Shown: in pieces, positions 1 through 7,500 of the stretch | Numbering within the stretch: position 1 is the first letter of the stretch | Layout of the letters: each line of letters opens with the position of its first letter | DNA from: JANSWP01 sp041941305 | GTDB lineage: Bacteria > Bacteroidota > Bacteroidia > Chitinophagales > Saprospiraceae | NCBI GenBank assembly: GCA_041941305.1 | Contig: JBGTQJ010000096.1 | Span: 1 to 22,756 of the forward strand | Direction: 5' to 3' | DNA: 22,756 nucleotides | Translations under genes and position numbers: made by a program | Notes under the pieces: model-generated | Told to the model about the DNA's origin: nothing | What the model saw: the letters and a program-made list of their open reading frames with translations, nothing else | Database searches by the model: none

Positions 1-156
1 GAAGTCAAAATGCCCCGAAGGGATGCCCTTGGCATAAAATAATAAATGTAAAAGTCAAAAGTAAGACATCCTTTAAGGATTTGATTCTTAGGCATTTAGT
101 AATATGGTGCACTTTTACATTTTACATTTATCATTTTGACTTTTACATTTAAAACT

Positions 157-396
157 AGAACCAATCACCCCTGCCCCAGAGGGGCAAGCTGAATTTTGGC
201 AATAAAAAACCTTTCGTTTATCTTTTTTGCCTAATCTGTTGATATTCAATTTGTTGCGGGGTGCGAGTTGCAGGTTTGACCAACCCGCAACTCGCACCCC
301 GCAACAAAATACATTACATAGTGAGTTGAAATTCAGTCATTTAAGTTGTAGTCTGAAAATTCAGCTTGCCCCATTGGGGCAGAGGTGATTGGTTCT
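157..396. repeat. MITE-like palindromic element, copy 1
   Basis: A 41-nt arm (157-197, beginning agaaccaatcacccctgcc) is repeated in inverted orientation at 356-396 with about three mismatches. Between the arms sits a strong hairpin (251-307). Terminal inverted repeats plus internal symmetry and no coding capacity suggest a non-autonomous mobile or structured element. No convincing target-site duplication was seen, so mobility is inference. Confidence 0.6.
251..307. repeat. Long hairpin in repeat unit 1
   Basis: The arms 251-271 and 287-307 are a perfect 21-nt inverted repeat. The stem continues past one A/C mismatch with four more pairs, leaving a 5-nt loop. The stem is GC-rich in the middle (cggggtgcgagttgc) and no T tract follows, so a simple terminator is not the best reading. 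Confidence 0.85.
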
Positions 397-559
397 ATGA
401 AATGAAGTCAAAATGCCCCGAAGGGATGCCCTTGGCATAAAATGATAAATGTAAAAGTCAAAAGTAAGACATCCTTTAAGGATTTGATTCTTAGGCATTT
501 AGTAATATGGTGCACTTTTACATTTTACATTTATCATTTTGACTTTTACATTTAAAATT

Positions 560-800
560 AGAACCAATCACCCCTGCCCCAGAGGGGCAAGCTGAATTTT
601 GGCAATAAAAAACCTTTCGTTTATCTTTTTTGCCTAATCTGTTGATATTCAATTTGTTGCGGGGTGCGAGTTGCAGGTTTGACCAACCCGCAACTCGCAC
701 CCCGCAACAAAAACACATTACATAGTGAGTTGAAATTCAGTGATTTAAGATGTAATCTGAAAATTCAGCTTGCCCCTTTGGGGCAGGGGTGATTGGTTCT
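560..800. repeat. MITE-like palindromic element, copy 2
   Basis: This is the second copy of the element at 157-396. The 41-nt arms are 560-600 and 760-800. It is nearly identical to copy 1 in sequence and spacing, as expected for a tandem duplication of the whole 404-bp unit rather than two separate insertions. Confidence 0.6.
654..710. repeat. Long hairpin in repeat unit 2
   Basis: The perfect 21-nt arms at 654-674 and 690-710 repeat the hairpin at 251-307, with the same loop sequence. Bases next to the stem differ between the two copies (for example at about 711-713) while the stem itself is unchanged. Confidence 0.85.
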
Positions 801-972
801 ACGAAACGAAGTCAAAATGCCCCGAAGGGATGCCCTTGGCATAAAATAATAAATGTAAAAGTCAAAAGTAAGACATCCTTTAAGGATTTGATTCTTAGGC
901 ATTTAGTAATAGGGTGCACTTTTACCTTTTACATTTTGACTTTTACATTTAAAATTAGAACCAATCACCCAT

Positions 973-1003
973 GCCTTCGGCGGGCCAGCGCAGCTGGCAA
1001 GGC
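973..1003. repeat. Nested hairpin at the broken end of the array
   Basis: Just after copy 3 loses identity there is a nested stem: gcctt (973-977) pairs with aaggc (999-1003), and gccag (984-988) pairs with ctggc (994-998). The sequence differs from the arm found at this point in copies 1 and 2. The rest of 1004-1148 shows no clear feature and should contain the promoter of the NYN gene. Confidence 0.45.
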
Positions 1004-1148
1004 GAATACTTCACAACTTGAATTAATTAATAAGGATCATTTCTTTACCTTCACTTTTTGTAAAAAGTTTTTTAATGCATAGTTCGTCACGCGACTCGCA
1101 AAGAACTTTTTGCCCAATGTACTAAATAACGAAACAATTACGAGCTAC

Positions 1149-1658
1149 ATGAACGATAGCCTATCCGTAAAAATCAATCAATCTGTCGCTATTTTGATTG
1201 ATGGCAACAATATTGAAATCAGCCTACAAGATTTGGTAGGACAAAAAAATGCTTTACTTGATTTCGATACATTAATTCCAAAACTATTAGACAATCGTGG
1301 ACTTAGCCGTTTAATTTATTTTAGAGAAGGTAAAAGTATTTCGGACAAATTGGCTGACCGATTACTCAACAAGTTCCACGGCTCTGTCATGCCTTGCCAT
1401 AAATCTGCTGATATTCCTTTGACAATAAAAGCTACTCAAATTGCCCAAAAAGTAGATACTATAATCATTCTTTCCGGCGATTCGGACTATGTTGAGCTGG
1501 TACGACATTTAAGAGGTGAAGGTGTCCGGGTAGAGATTGCTGCAGTGGAAGAAACAACTGCCAAAATATTGGTGGAAGAAGCAGACCATTTCACTCCTAT
1601 CACCAAAGAAGATTGTTATTTGTTGAAATCATACCGGGGAAAAAAAGGACGGAAATGA
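1149..1658 (+). CDS. NYN-domain (LabA/DUF88-like, PIN-fold) protein
   Basis: This is a 169-residue protein consisting almost entirely of one NYN domain. NYN domains are PIN-fold, metal-dependent ribonuclease-type domains. Visible motifs are the first strand ILIDGNN (residues 16-21, acidic D18), a central KSADIPLTIKA segment (D88) in the place of the usual K-x-x-D motif, and ILSGDSDY (D111, D113). A C-terminal VEEADHFTPI segment is typical of the family. The tail is basic (RGKKGRK) and could bind nucleic acid. I chose the ATG at 1149; a TTG at 1110 in frame would add 13 poorly conserved-looking residues. No Shine-Dalgarno sequence is visible, as is common in Bacteroidota. It lies 96 bp before the transporter gene and right after the repeat array, but no functional link is shown. 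The substrate is unknown. Confidence 0.85.
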   Translation: MNDSLSVKINQSVAILIDGNNIEISLQDLVGQKNALLDFDTLIPKLLDNRGLSRLIYFREGKSISDKLADRLLNKFHGSVMPCHKSADIPLTIKATQIAQKVDTIIILSGDSDYVELVRHLRGEGVRVEIAAVEETTAKILVEEADHFTPITKEDCYLLKSYRGKKGRK

Positions 1659-1754
1659 TATAGCATGGTGAATAGTTTTCATTAAAAAAGCGCTGAATAT
1701 TGAATAACTTAGCTCCTTTCAATTAAACACCTAACCACAATTCAAAACCAATCT

Positions 1755-4157
1755 ATGTCACGAAACTACACTGATAAAGTTCGTACCTTTGGAACTGCCC
1801 CTGTGTTCTTTACGGCTATAGCGACTATCCTGGGAGCCATCATGTTTCTTCGCTTTGGCTTTGCTGTAGGACAAGCAGGCTTTTTAGGAGCCATCGTGAT
1901 CATATTAATTGGTCATGCAGTGACCATTCCTACTGCAATGGCGATTGCAGAGATTGCGACCAATCAAAAAGTAGAGGGTGGTGGCGAATATTACATCATT
2001 TCTCGTTCCTTTGGTCTGGTCATTGGTTCGACGATTGGAATTGCGCTATATCTTTCACAAGCTATCAGTGTTGCATTTTATGTAATGGCTTTTTCTGAAG
2101 CCCTGACTTCCTTTTTTGACTGGTTGATTGCTACCCTTGCGATGCCGAATTGGCTGGAATGGTTGTTAAAACAAAAGCAAACTGTTGGCATACCTGGCTT
2201 ACTCCTGTTAACCTATGTGATGCTAACCAAAGGTGCCGACCTGGGTGTAAAATTGCTTTATACTGTCGTAGCCATACTTGCCATTTCTTTACTCGCCTTT
2301 TTTGTGGGTACTACCGATTATAGTGAAAATCAGGAGCTGAACCTCATCCAAACAATGACTAAAAATATAGAGCCGACTACTTCTCTTCCAACTACTGACA
2401 GCATCTCCATAACGTCTGATAAATTTATATCTCCTGACTCTTCCCAAAATAATAATAGCCCGGTAATACGACAGGCAACAGAAAAACCACAGAGTAATCA
2501 ATCCGATTTACCAGTTGCCCTTGGTTTTTTCACCGTTTTTGCAATTATATTTCCTGCCTTCACTGGCATGACTGCGGGAGTAGGTTTGTCAGGTGATTTA
2601 AAAGACCCAGGAAAATCCATTCCACTAGGTACACTAGCCGGAACACTGTGTGGGATGGTCATGTACTTTCTGATTGCCTGGAAACTGGCAATCTCTGCTC
2701 CCCCAGAAGCATTGGCGGATACCTCAAACCTAATCATGGCGGATATTGCCTGGCAAGGCTGGTGGATTATTCCCTTGGGGCTGGCAGCAGCAACAATTTC
2801 TTCTGCTTTGGGCAGTATAATGGTAGCCCCCCGTACCTTGCAAGCCATTGCACGTGATCAAATCTTCCCAACCCCAAAAGTCAATAATTGGCTATCAAAA
2901 GGGAAAGGCAACAGCGATGAACCGTTTAATGCTTCTGTGATTACTGTAGCTATCGCTGGAGCATTTATTCTAATGGGTGCTTTGGACAGCGTAGCTCAAA
3001 TCATCTCCATGTTTTTTATGCTTACTTATGGGTCTCTTTGCCTTATTTCCTTCCTAAACCATTTTGCGGCAGACCCTTCCTATCGTCCAAAATTTAAATC
3101 CAGGTGGTATTTTTCATTATTTGGAGCAATGGGAAGTTTTGCTTTGATGTTTTTTATGAACCCCCTTTATGCCCTACTTGCCTTTTTATTGATTAGCCTC
3201 TTGTTTTTATGGGTTAGTCATTTCAATCAGGATAAAAAAAGTCTGGCGCTCATTTTTCAAGGGGTCATTTTTCAATTTAGTCGGCAAATACAAGTCTTTT
3301 TACAAAAAACAGAAAAAGAAAAAAGCCAAAGCTGGCGACCTTCAGTTGTTGCTATTTCAGAAGCCAGTTTTCAACGATTTTCTGCCTTCCACTTGTTGCG
3401 TTGGATTTCGCACAGGCATGGCTTTGGAACCTACATCCATCTTATCAAAGGCTATTTATCAAAAGAAACCAACCAGCAGGCTGCTCAATGTAAAGCCAGA
3501 TTGATCGAAATGGCAGATGCCAGTGATAGCAATGTATTTGTAGATACATTGGTTAGTCCTTCTTTTACTTCTACGGTAGCTCAAGTAATACAACTGCCAG
3601 GAATTGCCGGCACTGAAAATAACCTCCTCTTATTTGAGTATCACAAAAATCAGATAGAAAATCTAAAGGACATATTAGATAATTTGGGGCTTATCCAGGC
3701 GGTCAATTTTGACCTGATTATTCAGGCTAGTTCTGATAGAGGCTTTGGTTTAAAAAGACAAATTCATGTATGGTTAACGCCCAGCGATTTTCAAAATGCC
3801 AATCTGATGATTTTACTGGCTTATATCTTGCTGGGACATTCCGATTGGAAAAAAGCAACCATTAATATCTATGCAATTTTTCCGGAAAGCGAAGTCCAGG
3901 TGGAGCGAGACAAATTATTTCAATTAATCGAGACGGGACAATTGCCTATTTCTGCAAATAATATTGAGTTCATTACACAAAAGCCAGATACCAGCCATAA
4001 AACCATTATCAATAAAAAATCAAAAACTGCTGATCTCCTCATTTTGGGCTTTATACAAGAAAGCATCAGTCACCTGGGCACAAAAGCCTTTGAAGGATAT
4101 GATGAATTGGGAAATATCTTGTTTGTCAATGCTGCCCAGGCAAGGGAAATTAAGTAG
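1755..4157 (+). CDS. SLC12-like (cation-chloride cotransporter family) permease
   Basis: An 800-residue membrane protein of the APC superfamily that resembles SLC12 Na-K-Cl/K-Cl cotransporters. The N-terminal half has about 12 hydrophobic segments between residues 15 and 490. The first carries GAIMFLRFGFAVGQAG (27-42), and the sixth region carries GMTAGVGLSGDLKDPGKS (271-288), both hallmarks of SLC12. A Ser/Thr/Asn-rich stretch (about 187-250) fills the loop before the GMTAG region and is presumably extramembrane. The last 310 residues are soluble and match the style of the SLC12 C-terminal regulatory domain (WRPSVVAIS at 527-535, FVDTLVSPSF at 595-604). The family couples Cl- to Na+ and/or K+, but some bacterial members are annotated only as amino acid permeases, so the substrate is not settled. 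It follows the NYN gene by 96 bp on the same strand, so cotranscription is possible. Confidence 0.85.
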   Translation: MSRNYTDKVRTFGTAPVFFTAIATILGAIMFLRFGFAVGQAGFLGAIVIILIGHAVTIPTAMAIAEIATNQKVEGGGEYYIISRSFGLVIGSTIGIALYLSQAISVAFYVMAFSEALTSFFDWLIATLAMPNWLEWLLKQKQTVGIPGLLLLTYVMLTKGADLGVKLLYTVVAILAISLLAFFVGTTDYSENQELNLIQTMTKNIEPTTSLPTTDSISITSDKFISPDSSQNNNSPVIRQATEKPQSNQSDLPVALGFFTVFAIIFPAFTGMTAGVGLSGDLKDPGKSIPLGTLAGTLCGMVMYFLIAWKLAISAPPEALADTSNLIMADIAWQGWWIIPLGLAAATISSALGSIMVAPRTLQAIARDQIFPTPKVNNWLSKGKGNSDEPFNASVITVAIAGAFILMGALDSVAQIISMFFMLTYGSLCLISFLNHFAADPSYRPKFKSRWYFSLFGAMGSFALMFFMNPLYALLAFLLISLLFLWVSHFNQDKKSLALIFQGVIFQFSRQIQVFLQKTEKEKSQSWRPSVVAISEASFQRFSAFHLLRWISHRHGFGTYIHLIKGYLSKETNQQAAQCKARLIEMADASDSNVFVDTLVSPSFTSTVAQVIQLPGIAGTENNLLLFEYHKNQIENLKDILDNLGLIQAVNFDLIIQASSDRGFGLKRQIHVWLTPSDFQNANLMILLAYILLGHSDWKKATINIYAIFPESEVQVERDKLFQLIETGQLPISANNIEFITQKPDTSHKTIINKKSKTADLLILGFIQESISHLGTKAFEGYDELGNILFVNAAQAREIK

Positions 4158-4500
4158 AGTACAACTCAAATCATGAGACATAACAAATTGCTTGTTTTTA
4201 CTTTAATATATAACAATAATTCTACTTAAAATCGAATGATTTTTTCCTATCTTGCTTTAAAATATCCCTGCATTAAATAGAAAAATGTATCATATTTGTG
4301 TTTTACTCAAACAAGTAAGAGCCTACCTTAAGCTATCCTACTCATGGGATAGTCATTTCTAATGATTTATTTGACGATTGGAACAAATACGAAACCCTCT
4401 GCGTGAGGGTGTCGGCAGGTTCATGATAATCAACAAGACTAACAGATCCTCCCTCGTAAAGAAGGACTAAATCCGCCGATTCAAAGAGTCCAAAATTCTA
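4158..4500. other. Intergenic region between the transporter and giant-protein genes
   Basis: No coding frame is convincing here. Two weak hairpins are visible: ctatcc (4333-4338) with ggatag (4347-4352), and accct/agggt around 4392-4408. Neither has a T tract. A strong Bacteroidota promoter (TTTG with TAnnTTTG) could not be placed with confidence, although an AT-rich catatttg sequence occurs near 4290. Confidence 0.5.
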
Positions 4501-4559
4501 TGTAGGCTGCGGTTTTTAAAATTTTTCTTTTAGAACAATTTTAAAAACCGCAGCCTACA
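4501..4559. promoter_or_regulatory. Perfect 23-bp hairpin just upstream of the giant gene
   Basis: The arms 4501-4523 and 4537-4559 are a perfect 23-nt inverted repeat with a 13-nt loop. The outer end is tgtaggctgcgg and the inner end is tttttaaaatt. It ends 16 nt before the ATG at 4576, so if it lies in the transcript it would be a strong structure in the 5' leader. It matches the hairpin at 16044 in 18 of 23 arm positions. Alternatives are a terminator for upstream transcription or a dispersed intergenic palindrome. Confidence 0.75.
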
Positions 4560-4575
4560 AAAAACTATTATCGCC

Positions 4576-7500
4576 ATGACACAAAAATTTACTCTTCAAT
4601 TTCTAGTAATTATCTTTTGCTGCTTTGTTGTTGCAGGCAGCCAGTTTATAAATGCTCAAACAACCTGGACTGGGAATGTCAATTCGGACTGGTCAAATGC
4701 TGGCAACTGGACTGCAGGAATCCCGGATGCCAATGATTCGGTGACCATTCCCGATGTCGCTACCAATGACCCTGAAATAAAGGCAGGTACCAATGCCTTT
4801 GCCAAATCAATTAAAGTTGAGCAGGGAGGTGCGTTGACTATTGAAAATACGGGTAGTTTGACCATTGATGATTCTGACAATGATGGTATTTTGAATGAAG
4901 GAACTGTTGATAATTTTGGCAAAATCTTAATCATTAGTATAACCTCTTTTTTTCCGAATGGAATTTATAATAAAGGTTTTTTCAATAATCTGCCAAGTGG
5001 AGAAATAGAAATTGAAGAGGTATTGTATGGGAGCGGTATTTGGAATGAAAACCCTAATCCGTTTATACCTTCTGGTTTTTTTACAAACGAAGGGATTATT
5101 TCCATTGGCAAGGAAGATATTGGTGATAGTGGCATTAAGAATTTATCCTGGTTTTCCAATCTTGCAGGAGGCGAAATAAAATTTGGTGATTGTGATATTT
5201 ATAGTATTGACAACTCTGCCACTTTTATTAATGAGGGCAATATCAAATTAGGGGAAATTGGCTATTCATTTTCTGGTATTTATAATACCAACATTTTCAA
5301 AAATAATGTTGGCGGAAATATTTATATTAATAAAATAAATCTTGGAATAGAAAATAGCTTTGGTGATTTTACAAATGAAGGGAAAATTGAATCAGTAGGC
5401 TCATTTCTAAGCACTGGAATTCAAAATGAAGGCACCTTTAGCAACAAGGCAAGTGGAGAAATCAACATTATATATGCTTTGACACAATGTATTTGGAATC
5501 ATTTTGGCCACTTTTCCAACCTTGGGATAATTAACCTTGGAGGACCAGGAGAAGTCATGTGCAAAGGAATTGTAAATTCTGGTGGAGAGACCTTTTTCAC
5601 CAATGACGGAGGGCAAATTTCTATTGAAAATTCCGGCGTTACTTTTTCTTGTTGGCCAAATGAAACAAAATCTGCCATTCTAAATCAGGATTATCCTTCC
5701 CAGTTTAACAATATCAATGGAGGTAATATCAGCATAGACATTGCTTCAGGAGCGGGCATTATCAATGAAGGTATTTTTGATAATTTATCCAATAGCCAAA
5801 TTTCAATTGAGGAAACAGAGTATGCTGGCATTAAAAATCAAGGTGGTGGAATTTTTACTAATAAAAGCAAAATCGCAATTGGTGAAAATAAAAAAGTCGG
5901 ACAATCAGGTATTTCTAATGAAAACCTTTTTTATAATGAAATAGGAGGGGAAGTATATATTGACGAGACAGGAGAAGAGGGCATTTTTAATAGTTTTATG
6001 GGTTCTTTTTTCAATAAAAATAAAATCATAATTGGGGCTAATAAAAAAACGGGAGGGCATGGAATTAATGCTGAAGGTTACATTAAAAATGAGCCAGGAG
6101 GAGAAATATATATTGACGAAACAGGAGATGATGGTATAAATAGTGAGGACTTGTTCACAAATAATGGCAAAATAATTATAGGAGCAAATAAAAAAACAGG
6201 TGGACGTGGAATTAAAGGTTTCATTGATAATGAAGCCGGAGGAGAAATTCACATTGATGAAACGGTAAGTGATGGAATATTCAGCACGGTCCTTACTAAC
6301 AAAGGCAAAATTTTTATAGGAGCAAATAAAAAAACAGGAGGACATGGTATTAATGGTTTCATTGATAATGCAGCTGGAGGAGAAATTCATATTGATGAAA
6401 CAGAAGAATCAGGCATTTTTAATGTTGGTTCATTTATAACCAATAAGAGTACAATCATAATTGGGGCTAATAAAAAAGTAGGAAAAGTGGGTATTTATAT
6501 TGGAGGTGTAGGCACCAGTTTTAATAATGAAATAAATGGGGAAATTCATATTGACGATACGGTAGATGAGGGTATAAATAATTCAAACTCTTTTATTAAT
6601 GAAGGAAAAATCAATATAGGACAGAATAAGAAAATAGGAAGTTCTGGTATTTTCAATGAGGGTGATTTTGGTACTTTTGAGAATAAAGCAGGAGGAGAAA
6701 TAAACATTGATGAAACTAGTTCTGACGGGATTTATACTGATGCTGATTTTGTGAATGCAGGTAAAATCACTTTAGGATTGAATATGAAAATAGGAAGCAC
6801 TGGCATTCATAATAATGCTTTGTTTAAGAATAAAGCAGGAGGAGAAATAAACATTGATGAAACTTCTTTTAATGGTATTGATAGTATGGATGATTTTGTA
6901 AATGAGGGCAATATCAACATAGGTCAAAATAAAAAAACAGGAAATACTGGCCTTTCCAATCGGGATCTTTTTGTGAACAAACCCGGAGGAGAAATCAACA
7001 TTGATGAAACAGGAGGTAGCGGGATTTATAATGAAGAAGCCGATTTTGAAAACGGAGGTAAAATCACCTTAGGACTCAATAAGAAAATAGGTAAAAACGG
7101 CATTTTTAACGATGATGGCAATTTTGAGAATGAGGCTGGAGGAGAAATCAACATTGAAGAAACCACTTTGGATGGAATTGAAAACGATGGAAATTTTACG
7201 AATGAAGGCAATCTCTCCATTGGAATGAATCAAAAAATTGGGGGAATCGGTATTCACAATCAATCCAGTTTTATCAATGCCAATGAAATACATATTGATG
7301 AAACTCTGGGAGATGGCATTTTCAACGAATCCGGTACTTTCAACGCTGGAAATTTAAACATTGGACTCAATAAAAAAACAGGCGGAAATGGCATTCATAA
7401 TAAAGCTGACTTCTATAGCGGAGCTATAATAAACATTGAGGAAACGGGGGAAAATGGCATCTGGAATGAAGCGGGTACTTTTGAGCACATTGATGCGGAT

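Larger units (their letters stand above)
1..970. repeat. 404-bp tandem repeat array, two full copies and a partial third
   Basis: Units begin at 1, 404 and 808, each starting gaagtcaaaatgccccgaag, so the period is 403-404 bp. Copies 1 and 2 differ at only about a dozen positions by eye. Copy 3 stops matching at about 970 and has lost a short stretch near 930. Each full unit contains an 18-nt inverted repeat (43-60 with 134-151; 446-463 with 537-554), a 41-nt inverted repeat and a long central hairpin. Short reverse-strand reading frames exist in each copy but show no domain. The window starts at a unit boundary, so the array may extend to the left. It looks like a tandemly duplicated intergenic palindromic element; its function is unknown. 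Confidence 0.9.

Noticed and set aside
115..718. Two similar reverse-strand frames of 60 and 66 codons in the repeat copies
   Set aside because: They are similar only because the DNA is duplicated. They cross the inverted repeats and the hairpin and show no domain or start signal.
1..970. Repeat array as a CRISPR
   Set aside because: The units are about 404 bp, nearly identical along their whole length, with no short repeat and unique spacer pattern and no cas genes nearby.
1110..1148. TTG start for the NYN gene
   Set aside because: The 13 extra residues are not part of the domain and an ATG at 1149 fits better. It cannot be fully excluded.
5905..6390. 161-codon antisense frame within the giant gene
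   Set aside because: It is a shadow of the repeat array; the repeated codon pattern keeps the antisense frame open and the product is low-complexity without a recognisable domain.
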